Shown: positions 26,538 to 35,598 of the stretch, in pieces | Numbering within the stretch: position 1 is the first letter of the stretch | How the letters are laid out: every line of letters starts with the position of its first letter | Origin: Lachnospiraceae bacterium | Lineage (GTDB): Bacteria; Bacillota; Clostridia; Lachnospirales; Lachnospiraceae | Direction of reading: 5' to 3' | DNA: 35,652 nucleotides | NCBI GenBank assembly: GCA_030526195.1 | Contig: JAUNDG010000025.1 | Span: 1 to 35,652 of the forward strand | The notes under the pieces: generated by a model | Databases searched by the model: none | What the model saw: only the letters and a program-made list of their open reading frames with translations | Told to the model about the DNA's origin: nothing | Position numbers and translations under genes: made by a program

Positions 26538-28721
26538 GTGAAGCGATATGCCATCGTCTTCTTTAACATCATCATATGCATGACACTGGCGTTTGGCATC
26601 ATTGCTTATGCCGGTATTCAGCGGAATGCCGCCCATGAACAGGCTGAAAAGAACCTCGCAGGGACCACGGAGATCATTTGCGGCATCACCGACAACTATT
26701 TTGTTGAAACCGAGAGCGTCTGTTCCACCTGGGCCACCTACATCAATGACAGCGCCATGACCATGGCGGAGACCCTGCAGTATCTCAACACCGTGCGGAT
26801 CCGCGACGATGTGTATGCTCAGGTGATCTGGGCCGATGACATGATCGGTCTTTCCCGGGAGAGTTATCTCTCGAATCCGGATCGCTTCGATGTGGATTAC
26901 AGCGGACGTCGTCAGCTTTTTGAAGCCTGGACCGACCGTAGCACCCTTTTTGTCACACCGCGTTTCACCAATCCGGTGACCGGGGCCTATGGTATTGCGT
27001 TCTGCCGTCAGGTGAATCTTTTAGAAAATGGGCAGCCGCGGCCCGCTATTTTGATGCGGATCATTCAGAACGATTATTTAAGATCCCGGTGGATCTTCCC
27101 CTCCGGCTATTCTGAGGCCTCCATTGCCATCATTGACGAAAATGGCAAGTATGTCTTAAAACCGGATTCTATGAAAAATGAGGATTTCTTCAGTTTCCTC
27201 TATTCCTATAATCAGGGCGAGATCGATCAGGCACAGCTGGAGCAGCAGGTCAGACAGAACAAGAGCGGACTCATCACGGCCAAAAATGCCGTGGGCAAAA
27301 CCTGCCTCTGGAGCTTCCGCCATCTGGACACCAATGAAGGCTGGACGGCCGTTATGGCTGTACCCCAGACAATTGTCACCGGCAGCGGACCGGACTGGTT
27401 CATGCCGATGCTCATTCTGGTGACCCTTCTGGTACTGTTCAGCATCGACATGTATTACTTTGCCGGTATCCGCCGGCATGACCGTCAGGTGCAGGAACAG
27501 CTTCGGGAGCAGGGCGAGCAGCTGCAGGTGGCGCTGGAAGGGGCGGAATACGCCAATAAAGCCAAGACCACTTTCCTCAATAATATGTCCCACGACATCC
27601 GAACCCCCATGAATGCCATTCTCGGGTTTACCAACCTGGCGGCCTCAAGGGTAGAAGATACGGCGCTGGTGAAGGATTACCTGAATAAGATTCAGGCCTC
27701 CGGCGAGCATCTCTTAAGTCTCATCAATGACGTGCTCGACATGAGCCGCATTGAGTCCGGCACCGTGGAGATTGAAGAAAAAGAGGCCAGTCTGCCGGCC
27801 ATTTTGCAGGACATTCAGAATATCCTGCAGCTTGATATGAAACGGAAGCAGCTGACCTTTGAGGTGACGGCCGATGCGGTCACTCATAATGCCATCATCT
27901 GCGATAAGCTGCGACTCAATCAGATTTTGATCAACCTCTTATCAAATGCGGTGAAATTCACGGAGCCCGGCGGACGGGTCAGGCTGCAGGTGACGGAGGT
28001 CCCCGGGGCACCGGAGGGCCGGGCCGATTTTGCCTTCCTGGTGAGCGATAACGGCATCGGCATGGGCGAAGAGTTTGCAGCCCATATCTTCGAGCCCTTT
28101 ACCCGGGAAAAGAACAGCACGGTGAGCCGGATCGAAGGCACCGGCCTTGGGATGGCGATCACCAAGCACATCGTGGATCTGATGGGCGGCACCATCACGG
28201 TCAAAAGTGAAAAGGGCAAGGGCACAGACTTTACGGTGGCCCTGCGCTTTAAACTGGTAGATGAGCAACCGGCTGCAAGTGAGCCATCGGCGGAAGCCAA
28301 GACACCGGCGGAAAGCATCGATACCGCCATTTTCGCCGGAAAACGGGTGCTCCTGGTGGACGATGTGGAACTCAACCGGGAAATTGCCGCCGCAGTGTTG
28401 GAGGAAGTGGATATTCTGGTGGAAACCGCCGTCAACGGCCGGGAAGCCGTGGATATGGTGGCGGCCTCACAGCCCGGGTATTACGATCTTGTCCTTATGG
28501 ATGTGATGATGCCGGAAATGGACGGTTACGCAGCCACCCGCACCATCCGTCATTTAGAAAATGAGGCTCTGGCCGGCATTCCGATCATCGCCATGACCGC
28601 CAATGCCTTTGACGAAGACCGCCGGGCTTCCTTTGAAGCCGGCATGAATGCCCATATCTCAAAGCCCTTCCGGCTGGATGAGCTGTATAGCTGCATGAAA
28701 CAGTATCTGGCGATCAATTGA
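26538..28721 (+). CDS. Membrane hybrid histidine kinase (727 aa)
   Basis: Order of parts: a membrane segment (residues about 4-25), an extracellular sensor of about 260 residues (probably Cache-like, unproven), a second membrane segment (about 287-309), a short coiled coil, a HisKA domain with phospho-acceptor His352 in NNMSHDIRTPMNAILGF, an ATPase domain with N-box LLSNAVKF, G1 DNGIGMG and G2 GTGLGMA, and a receiver domain with phospho-acceptor Asp655 in LVLMDVMMPEMDGY. No output or Hpt domain follows. I prefer the GTG at 26538, with AAGGAGG six bases away, over in-frame codons at 26463 (TTG) and 26475 (ATG), which lack sites and would place about 25 polar residues before the first membrane segment. 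It is probably co-transcribed with the binding lipoprotein upstream. A strong terminator follows. Confidence 0.88.
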   Translation: MKRYAIVFFNIIICMTLAFGIIAYAGIQRNAAHEQAEKNLAGTTEIICGITDNYFVETESVCSTWATYINDSAMTMAETLQYLNTVRIRDDVYAQVIWADDMIGLSRESYLSNPDRFDVDYSGRRQLFEAWTDRSTLFVTPRFTNPVTGAYGIAFCRQVNLLENGQPRPAILMRIIQNDYLRSRWIFPSGYSEASIAIIDENGKYVLKPDSMKNEDFFSFLYSYNQGEIDQAQLEQQVRQNKSGLITAKNAVGKTCLWSFRHLDTNEGWTAVMAVPQTIVTGSGPDWFMPMLILVTLLVLFSIDMYYFAGIRRHDRQVQEQLREQGEQLQVALEGAEYANKAKTTFLNNMSHDIRTPMNAILGFTNLAASRVEDTALVKDYLNKIQASGEHLLSLINDVLDMSRIESGTVEIEEKEASLPAILQDIQNILQLDMKRKQLTFEVTADAVTHNAIICDKLRLNQILINLLSNAVKFTEPGGRVRLQVTEVPGAPEGRADFAFLVSDNGIGMGEEFAAHIFEPFTREKNSTVSRIEGTGLGMAITKHIVDLMGGTITVKSEKGKGTDFTVALRFKLVDEQPAASEPSAEAKTPAESIDTAIFAGKRVLLVDDVELNREIAAAVLEEVDILVETAVNGREAVDMVAASQPGYYDLVLMDVMMPEMDGYAATRTIRHLENEALAGIPIIAMTANAFDEDRRASFEAGMNAHISKPFRLDELYSCMKQYLAIN

Positions 28722-28799
28722 TTTCGGGATGCTAAACAAGTCCGAAAATCAGGCGCACTGGCGAGAACTGACGGCAGATCAATTCAATAAAAAAGTTAG

Positions 28800-28831
28800 A
28801 AAGAGTCGTTGTCTTCGGACAGCGGCTCTTT
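28800..28831 (+). terminator. Terminator with UUCG loop after the first hybrid kinase
   Basis: A 14-base stem (28800-28813 with 28818-28831, two G-T pairs) capped by TTCG. An A-run precedes it and a short T-run is in the right arm. Confidence 0.8.
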
Positions 28832-28851
28832 CTTGAACTGCAACGAGCATT

Positions 28852-28886
28852 CCCCCGCTTCAAAGACGCAGAGTCTTAAGCGGGGG
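28852..28886 (-). repeat. Palindromic element, copy 2 (IS200/IS605-type end candidate)
   Basis: CCCCCGCTT and AAGCGGGGG form the outer stem; inside, AAGAC pairs with GTCTT. It matches copy 1 (20360-20392) at nearly every position, in the same orientation. On the minus strand the outer stem contains an in-frame TAA for the short open frame upstream, as at the right end of IS200/IS605 elements. Confidence 0.5.
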
Positions 28887-29080
28887 TTACGAGTGTCCTC
28901 TTTCCATCCCGAAGTGGCATAGAGGTGGTGCCGAAGAGATTGCGCGAACAATTGAGGGGGTCGAGCGAAAATGCTTTCACAAAAGAGCGATTCGCGGTAA
29001 AATGAAGTGAATACCTATCAATTAGAAGACAAAAATGAAGATTTATCCGATTTGTTGTCAGCCAAAGACAGGAATGATAT

Positions 29081-31957
29081 ATGAACACTAACACCAAGGC
29101 TAAACGCTCAAAAATCCTGGCCTGTATGCTGCTGGCCGCGCTTATCCTGCCGGTTTTCAGCACCCTGGTCCTGGCGGATCAGAATGAGCGCAAAACTGTG
29201 CGGGTGGGCTATTACGAGGACCACAATTTTCAGGCCGGGGCAGCGGATGATCTGGTGAAGACAGGCTACTCGTTTGAATACCTGCAACGCCTCGCGATCT
29301 ATACCGACTGGGAGTATGAGTATGTCTACGGTGACTTCAGTGAGTTATATGACGCGCTCCTTTCCGGAGACATCGATATTCTGACGGGTCTGGCCTATAA
29401 AGAGGAGCGGGCTGACCTCATGAGTTACCCGGACCTGGCCATGGGTAACACCCTGTATTCATTTTTGAAGGACCAGACAAGAACAGATATCACCACCGAT
29501 CCCAAAACATTTTCGGGTAAAACCATCGGCACCCTGGAAGGGGTCATGGAAACGGTGGTGGAGCATTTCCTGACAGCGAATGGTGTTGAGGCCACTGTTG
29601 AGGTGTTTTCTGACCTGGATGCCCGGGATCAGGCCCTGGTGGCCGGTACGGTGGATATCATTATCGTGGAAGGCAGTGCCACCGCTGTGACGACCGGTAT
29701 CGAAGCCTTCATGGAAGTGGGGGACAACGATTATTTTGTCTGCGTGGCCAAAGCCCGACGGGATATCCTTAAGGATCTCAACGAAGCCCAGGCGAATCTG
29801 TTCCGGGCCAATCCGAATCTTAAAAATGAGTTGTATGACCGCTGGTTCCGGAATAATGCCCAGAGTGCGGCTCTGACAGACTCCGATCGGGCATGGCTGG
29901 CGGCGCATCCGAGCTTCAAGGTGGGCTACTACAAAACCTATCTGCCCTATTCCGATGAGGGCGAGTCCGGCCGGGTCACCGGTATCATCAAGGATGTGGT
30001 GCCGGAGCTTTTCAAAGTGCTGGATGTGAACAACATCACCGTTTCCTATCAGGGCTACAGCAGCTATGACGTGATGCTGGAAGCCTTGCATAGCGGGGAG
30101 GTGGATGCGGTCTTCCCAGTCATCTCCGAATACTGGACCGCCGAGCAGAATAACATCACCCCCACCAATCCCATCATTTCGACCTATTACAACCTGGTCT
30201 ACAAGGACGAATATCCCGATCTTGACGGGGCTGTGATCGCCATGCGTCGGTCCAACGGTCTGGTGCGGGCCTATCAGAAACTGAAGTGCCCCAACAGTCA
30301 GGTGCTGGACTGCGATACCCTGGCGGAGTGCCTGGATGCGGTGGCATCGGGGGAAGCGGATGCCACACTCATCAACGGTCTGCGCACCGCCTCTTATCTT
30401 GTTTCAAAAAATGAATACAAAAACCTCAGTGTGTCTCAGATCCCGGGCAATGTGTCCCTGGGGCTTGGCGTGTGCCGCAATAAGAGCACAGACGTTGAAT
30501 TTTTAAACCACGCCATTTCCTTGCTGGATCCGGATTTTGCCCTGACACAGACGTACGCTTATCAGGAAAAGGCTTCTGTCAGTGTGCGGGAATTTATCCG
30601 GCAGAACTGGTGGATCGTGGGCATTCCTTTTGCCCTGGTGGCGGTGGTCATCATTATCTTTGCCTTCCGCGAGCTTTTGCGCAACCGGCAGCATCTGGCG
30701 GAAGAAGCGTCTCATAACCGGGAACTGGAGGCGAACCTCAAATCCATTTCCGAATTAAATGAGGCGCTGACGGAGGCTAAAAATGCGGCGGATCAGGCCA
30801 ATGCGGCCAAGTCGAATTTCCTCTTCAGCATGTCCCATGATATTCGGACGCCTATGAATGCCATCATCGGTTTCCGGGATCTGCTGGAACGGTATCAGGA
30901 TGATCCCGAAAAGCGGCAGGACTACCTGCGGAAAATCGAGGATGCCAACAACATGCTGCTGTCCAGCATCAACAACGTGCTGGAAATGGCCCGGATCGAG
31001 AGCGGCCACATCACGGTTGATGAGCAGCTGTACACCGCGACACAGTTTAATGATGCGCTGTATTCCATTTTCGATGCGCTGATGCGGCAGAAGGACATCA
31101 CCTTTACCCGGGAACTTGACATTGAACACAGCCGGGTTTACTGCGATCCGGTGAAGTTGCGGGAAATCTTCGCCAATATCCTAAGCAATGCCTATAAATA
31201 CACCAATGCGGGCGGTCATGTGTCCATGGTGCTGAAGGAGCGGCCCTGTGAGAGAGAAGGCTGGGCGCTTTACGAAACCACCATCACGGATGACGGCATC
31301 GGCATCGGGGCGGAATTCCTGCCGCATATTTTCGAAGAGATTACCCGTGAAAAGACCACCACGGATGCGAAGATCGAGGGCACCGGTCTTGGGATGCCCA
31401 TCGTGAAGAAACTGGTGGAAATGCTGGACGGCACCATCGAGGTGACCAGCACCAAGGGCGTCGGCACGCAGGTGGTGGTGAGAATCCCCCATCGGATCGC
31501 CGGCGAAGAGGCGGAGGCCGAGCTGCAAGGCCGGGCGGTTGAAGCCGTCACTTTCAGCGGGAAACGCATTCTGCTGGCCGAAGATAACGAACTTAATGCC
31601 GAAATCGCTCTGGAGATTCTGGGGCAGGTGGGCTTTAAGGTGGAGTGGGTCGAAGACGGGGCAGCCTGTGTGCTGAGACTTCAGGAGGCGTCGGATTATT
31701 ATTATGATCTGATCCTCATGGATATTCAGATGCCGCGGATGAACGGTTATGAAGCAGCCCGGAAGATCCGGGCGCTGGATAATCCCATCGCCGCCGAGAT
31801 CCCCATTGTGGCCATGACGGCCAATGCTTTTGAAGAAGACAAGCGGGCGGCCATGAAAGCCGGCATGAACGGTCATGTGGCCAAGCCCATCGATATTGAT
31901 ACCCTGATGAAGACACTGTCGACGATCCTGGCGGAAGAGGAGGAACGACAGGCCTGA
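29081..31957 (+). CDS. Hybrid histidine kinase with two periplasmic-binding sensor domains
   Basis: A 958-residue membrane kinase. After an N-terminal membrane or signal segment (about residues 11-32) come two SBP_bac_3-type domains, about 38-268 (starting TVRVGYYEDHNFQ) and 278-505 (starting FKVGYYKTYLPY), so it probably senses amino acids or similar small solutes directly. A membrane segment (about 509-531) and coiled coil lead to HisKA with His586 (FSMSHDIRTPMNAIIGF), an ATPase domain (N-box ILSNAYKYTNAGG, G2 GTGLGMP) and a receiver with Asp881 (LILMDIQMPRMNGYEA). There is no output domain. AGGA precedes the ATG at a normal distance. It resembles the next gene strongly in its kinase and receiver parts, which suggests duplication. 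Architecture is BvgS/EvgS-like, but without PAS and Hpt domains. Confidence 0.9.
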   Translation: MNTNTKAKRSKILACMLLAALILPVFSTLVLADQNERKTVRVGYYEDHNFQAGAADDLVKTGYSFEYLQRLAIYTDWEYEYVYGDFSELYDALLSGDIDILTGLAYKEERADLMSYPDLAMGNTLYSFLKDQTRTDITTDPKTFSGKTIGTLEGVMETVVEHFLTANGVEATVEVFSDLDARDQALVAGTVDIIIVEGSATAVTTGIEAFMEVGDNDYFVCVAKARRDILKDLNEAQANLFRANPNLKNELYDRWFRNNAQSAALTDSDRAWLAAHPSFKVGYYKTYLPYSDEGESGRVTGIIKDVVPELFKVLDVNNITVSYQGYSSYDVMLEALHSGEVDAVFPVISEYWTAEQNNITPTNPIISTYYNLVYKDEYPDLDGAVIAMRRSNGLVRAYQKLKCPNSQVLDCDTLAECLDAVASGEADATLINGLRTASYLVSKNEYKNLSVSQIPGNVSLGLGVCRNKSTDVEFLNHAISLLDPDFALTQTYAYQEKASVSVREFIRQNWWIVGIPFALVAVVIIIFAFRELLRNRQHLAEEASHNRELEANLKSISELNEALTEAKNAADQANAAKSNFLFSMSHDIRTPMNAIIGFRDLLERYQDDPEKRQDYLRKIEDANNMLLSSINNVLEMARIESGHITVDEQLYTATQFNDALYSIFDALMRQKDITFTRELDIEHSRVYCDPVKLREIFANILSNAYKYTNAGGHVSMVLKERPCEREGWALYETTITDDGIGIGAEFLPHIFEEITREKTTTDAKIEGTGLGMPIVKKLVEMLDGTIEVTSTKGVGTQVVVRIPHRIAGEEAEAELQGRAVEAVTFSGKRILLAEDNELNAEIALEILGQVGFKVEWVEDGAACVLRLQEASDYYYDLILMDIQMPRMNGYEAARKIRALDNPIAAEIPIVAMTANAFEEDKRAAMKAGMNGHVAKPIDIDTLMKTLSTILAEEEERQA

Positions 31958-32062
31958 AACACCACACAGGTCCCGACTGGTACAGTGAACAGCAGCCGGC
32001 ATCGAATTTAATCGCGCCGCAGGCCGGGAGTCCCTGTCCGGTGCAAAAGAAAGGATACCTGA

Positions 32063-35000
32063 TTGAACTATTTATCACTTGATGAGATCAATGAATACAG
32101 CCGCAAAAGTCAGACCGGCTTCTGGAAACTGGAGATGGAAGGCGGCGTGTCCAAGCGCATGTATGTGGATGAAAATATGCAGCGTCTTATCGGTGTGCCG
32201 GATGATGTGACTCCGGAAGAGTGCTGTCAGTTTTTCATCGACCACATCCATCCCGAGGATCAGGCCCTCATGGTGCCCTACGGAGCGGAAATGATGCGTG
32301 GCAACGCCGAGGTGGTGTATCGCTACAACCATCCCGCCTGGGGTGAGATCGCCGTGACCTGCGGCGGCCGCCGGGTGCGCATGGAGGGTGAGACCGCCAT
32401 CCTCATCGGCTACCACAAGGAGCTGGCAGAGACCATTCACATCGAAAATGGCCATGAGAACGAGGAAAAGATCATGCGCCGGGCCCGGGATATCCAGATG
32501 CAGGAATCCCAGGACTTCTATTTTGGTCTGATGGACAAGGCCACCTGCGGTCTGATGGTTTACACCCTGGCCACCCATCGCATTTTGTATATGAACGCGG
32601 AGGCGCTGCGTCTTTACGGTGCCAGGAGTCTTCCTGAGGTGCAGGAAAAGGTGGGGACATTTAAGTTTACGGAGGCGGATGCGTCGGCGCTTTTGAAAAT
32701 GAAGCGTCTGGCGGCAGAAGACATCGCCATCGACTACGAATGCACCATTTTCGGGATCAATGGTAAGGTCTCCAACGTGCTGGCTCATTCCGAGGTCATC
32801 ACCTCCCTTGACGGGGAGCGGTGCGCCTTCACCACCTTCCTTGATGTGTCCGAAAATAAAATGCTGAAGGACCAGTACAACATCATCAATTCTGTGTCCG
32901 GTATGTTTGACTGCCTCTACTATGTGGATATGGCCGACGGCTCATTTTCGGAACTGGGCAAGGCCGCCGATCGCATCGGTATGGTCATCGGTGAACGCGG
33001 CAATGCCCGGAAGGCTTTCGAGGTGATGTACCAGCATCTGGTGTCCCCCGGGGATGTGGAAAATATCCGCCGGTTCACGGATCTGAGTACCTTAAATGAG
33101 CGCATGAAGGATAAGCCCTGGATCAGCTGCCAGTTTATCGGGCAGAGTCAGGGCTGGTTTGAGGGTGTCTTTATTGCCGCAGACCGGGACGAGGCAGGGA
33201 ATTGCCGTCACGTCATCTGGGGTGTCAAAAATATTCATGAGCAGAAGACCCGGGAGCTCAGCTTCCAGCAGGATCTTCAGAAAACCTATGACATTCTGGC
33301 CACAGCCGGCATGGGTGTGTGGGAAATCACCCTCTTTGACGGCGAAGCCCCCGGCATGAAAGCCAATAAGAAAATGATGGAGCTGCTTCATTTACCTGAA
33401 GAACTCCGGGATGAACATGAAATCTATGAGGCCTGGCACAGCCGCGTGAAGCCGGAAGCGATGGAAAGCGTCAACGCTTCGGTGGCGGCCATGATCGCCG
33501 GGATTCAGAACGAAAATACTTATCTCTGGAACGATCCGGTGCTGGGGGACCAGTATGTCCGGTGCGGTGGCTACGGCGAAAAGGTGGAAGGCAAGGGCCA
33601 TATCCTCCGGGGCTACCATTACAATGTGAACGACGAAGTGCTACGGTCTCAGCATGAGCAGATCGAACGCCATCGTCTGACCGAGCTGAAATTAAAGACG
33701 GTGTCCGAGGCTATCCACGGTGGCTTCAAGATCAGCGAAAATGATTCGCAGTTTACCTTCCGCCTGGTATCGGAGCAGCTGGCCCGCCTTTTCGGATACG
33801 ATTCTCCCGAGGAACTGCTGGAAGTTTCCGGCGGCTGCATGGCCGGCATCGTGAACCATGAGGATACGGCCAAAGCCATGCCGGCGGCTCGCGAGGCTGT
33901 CAAGCGGGGCGAGATGTACACCATGCATTACCGGGTGCGCTGCAAGGACGGTCGCTGGAAAAATGTGGAGGATCGGGGCCGTCTCATCACCAACGAAAAG
34001 GGTGAGGAAGAATTCTGGAGTTTCATCGTTGACCAGGATCAGCTGACAGAACTGGAAAAGGCCAACAAGGCCAAGACCGAGTTCCTCTTCAACATGTCCC
34101 ATGACATCCGGACCCCCATGAATGCCATCATCGGGTATTCCCAGCTCATGCGGAAGGAACTGACAGATCCGAAGCTTCTGGATTATCAGAAGAAGATCGA
34201 TGCCTCCGCCAGCCTGCTTCTGTCCATCATCAACCACGTGCTGGATATGTCCCGCATCGACAGCGGCAAGACAAAGATCGCAGAGGAATACACCCTGCTG
34301 AGGGATATTCCCGTCAACATCATCGATGTTTTCGGCGAAGAGGCCCGGAAGAAGGATATCACGTTAAGCTATCGCATGGATGTGACCCACGAAGCCATTT
34401 TCTGCGATATGACCAAGCTGAACGAGATTTATATCAACATCGTCAGCAACGCGGTTAAATACACACCCGCGGGCGGCAGCATTTCCGCCCTCATCGAAGA
34501 GCTGCCCTGTGAACGGGAGGGTTACGCCTACATGCGGACCAGCATCACGGATACAGGCATCGGTATGAGCGAGGAGTTCCTGCCCCATATCTTCGATTCC
34601 TTTACCCGGGAACGCAATTCCACGGTGAGTGGTATCCAGGGCACCGGCCTTGGGATGTCCATCGTGAAGAAACTGGTGGATCTCCTGGAGGGCACCATCG
34701 AGGTGGAAAGCACTTTAGGCAAGGGCACCACCTTCCGGGTGACTCTGCCCCACAAGATCGCCGATCCCCTGCAGGACACTGCCCATGAAAATGGCGCTGC
34801 TTCTGCCGCAACGGTGTCGCTGTCCGGCCGTCATATCCTGATGGCGGAAGACAATGAGCTGAACGCTGAGATTGCCATGGCGATTCTCGAGGAGGTGGGC
34901 ATCTGTGTGGATTGGGTCATGGACGGGTCTGCCTGTGTGGAAAGACTTAAGGAACAGCCGGAGGAAACCTACGATCTGATTCTTATGGATGTGCAGATGC

Positions 35001-35203
35001 CGGTGATGAACGGGTATGAGGCCACCCGGGCCATCCGGGCGCTGCCCGACTGTGCGAGACGGGATATCCCCATCATCGCCATGACCGCCAATGCCTTTGA
35101 GGAAGATAAAAAAGAAGCTTATGATGCCGGCATGAACGGCCATATAGCCAAGCCGGTCAATGTGGAAGAGTTGCTGGCCCAGCTGGCCCGGATCATCGGG
35201 TAG
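32063..35203 (+). CDS. Soluble multi-PAS hybrid histidine kinase (1046 aa)
   Basis: No membrane segment is seen, so it is cytoplasmic. The first 650 residues look like about five PAS-type modules, the first close to the N-terminus (WKLEMEGGVSKRMYVDENM), the second at about 150-270, and the last (about 550-655) with a clear PAC-like strand set HYRVRCKDGRWKNVEDRGRL. The kinase core has His680 (FNMSHDIRTPMNAIIGY), N-box IVSNAVKYTPAGG and G2 GTGLGMS; the receiver has Asp976 (LILMDVQMPVMNGYEATR). The start is TTG, with AAAGGA seven bases before it; no ATG fits. It lies 105 bases after the preceding kinase, without a terminator between, so the two are probably one operon. Being soluble, it may read redox, ligand or partner signals; the cofactor, if any, is unknown. 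Confidence 0.85.
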   Translation: MNYLSLDEINEYSRKSQTGFWKLEMEGGVSKRMYVDENMQRLIGVPDDVTPEECCQFFIDHIHPEDQALMVPYGAEMMRGNAEVVYRYNHPAWGEIAVTCGGRRVRMEGETAILIGYHKELAETIHIENGHENEEKIMRRARDIQMQESQDFYFGLMDKATCGLMVYTLATHRILYMNAEALRLYGARSLPEVQEKVGTFKFTEADASALLKMKRLAAEDIAIDYECTIFGINGKVSNVLAHSEVITSLDGERCAFTTFLDVSENKMLKDQYNIINSVSGMFDCLYYVDMADGSFSELGKAADRIGMVIGERGNARKAFEVMYQHLVSPGDVENIRRFTDLSTLNERMKDKPWISCQFIGQSQGWFEGVFIAADRDEAGNCRHVIWGVKNIHEQKTRELSFQQDLQKTYDILATAGMGVWEITLFDGEAPGMKANKKMMELLHLPEELRDEHEIYEAWHSRVKPEAMESVNASVAAMIAGIQNENTYLWNDPVLGDQYVRCGGYGEKVEGKGHILRGYHYNVNDEVLRSQHEQIERHRLTELKLKTVSEAIHGGFKISENDSQFTFRLVSEQLARLFGYDSPEELLEVSGGCMAGIVNHEDTAKAMPAAREAVKRGEMYTMHYRVRCKDGRWKNVEDRGRLITNEKGEEEFWSFIVDQDQLTELEKANKAKTEFLFNMSHDIRTPMNAIIGYSQLMRKELTDPKLLDYQKKIDASASLLLSIINHVLDMSRIDSGKTKIAEEYTLLRDIPVNIIDVFGEEARKKDITLSYRMDVTHEAIFCDMTKLNEIYINIVSNAVKYTPAGGSISALIEELPCEREGYAYMRTSITDTGIGMSEEFLPHIFDSFTRERNSTVSGIQGTGLGMSIVKKLVDLLEGTIEVESTLGKGTTFRVTLPHKIADPLQDTAHENGAASAATVSLSGRHILMAEDNELNAEIAMAILEEVGICVDWVMDGSACVERLKEQPEETYDLILMDVQMPVMNGYEATRAIRALPDCARRDIPIIAMTANAFEEDKKEAYDAGMNGHIAKPVNVEELLAQLARIIG

Positions 35204-35207
35204 GGGG

Positions 35208-35450
35208 CTGCGCAAGCCGTACAATTCCCGATACGGCACGGGTCGGTCACGGGTCGGGCTCCGGGAGTACTAAGAAAAGCAAGCTCGCAGGGCCTTCGGC
35301 CCCTGCGCAAGCAATTCAGATCTTGATGCGGCACCAGACGGTCACGAGTTGGGCACCGGGATCACTAAGAAAAGCAAGCCCGCAGGGCCTTCGGCCCCTG
35401 CGCAAGCAAGACAATTCCCGATGTGGCACCGGGACTGGTAGGAAAAACGG
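35208..35450. repeat. 95-bp tandem repeat with internal hairpins
   Basis: Two full units (35208-35302 and 35303-35397) and part of a third (from 35398) share a common start CTGCGCAAGC and the block TAAGAAAAGCAAG. Near the end of each full unit is a GC-rich hairpin (35287-35306 and 35382-35401) with arms GCAGGG and CCCTGC around TTCG. It begins five bases after the last kinase's stop, so the first hairpin may also act as its terminator. No coding capacity is evident. Confidence 0.75.
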
Positions 35451-35469
35451 GATAGTATCGACTATTTTG

Positions 35470-35589
35470 GGGTCGAAAAATTGGCTCGACCCTGATGAAA
35501 CCTAAAAAACTGCTCCAGCAGGGTACTTTTGCCTGTTCTCGAGCGCAGATGGGCACTGATGGAAGCAAGATTTTAGGTTTTCCAGGGTC
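35470..35589. other. Structured non-coding element with alternative pairings
   Basis: GACCCTG (35488-35494) pairs with CAGGGTC (35583-35589) and AAACCTAAAA (35498-35507) with TTTTAGGTTT (35571-35580), making a long stem around about 60 bases that contain a small CTGCT/AGCAG hairpin. The 5' strand can instead pair upstream, since GGTCGA (35471-35476) matches TCGACC (35486-35491). It may be a leader RNA or the edge of a mobile element. Confidence 0.4.
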
Positions 35590-35598
35590 AGAGGGCGT

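Larger units (their letters stand above)
28722..29080. other. Intergenic region with terminator and mobile-element relic
   Basis: This gap holds a terminator (28800-28831) and a palindromic element (28852-28886), listed separately. From about 28890 to 29000 a minus-strand frame, ending in TAA inside the palindrome, could be the tail of a lost tnpB gene; I could not confirm this. The rest shows no gene and no clear promoter for the kinase at 29081. Confidence 0.45.

Noticed and set aside
35208-35450. CRISPR array
   Set aside because: The units are 95 bases and tandem, similar throughout, without the short repeat and unique-spacer alternation, and no cas genes are present.
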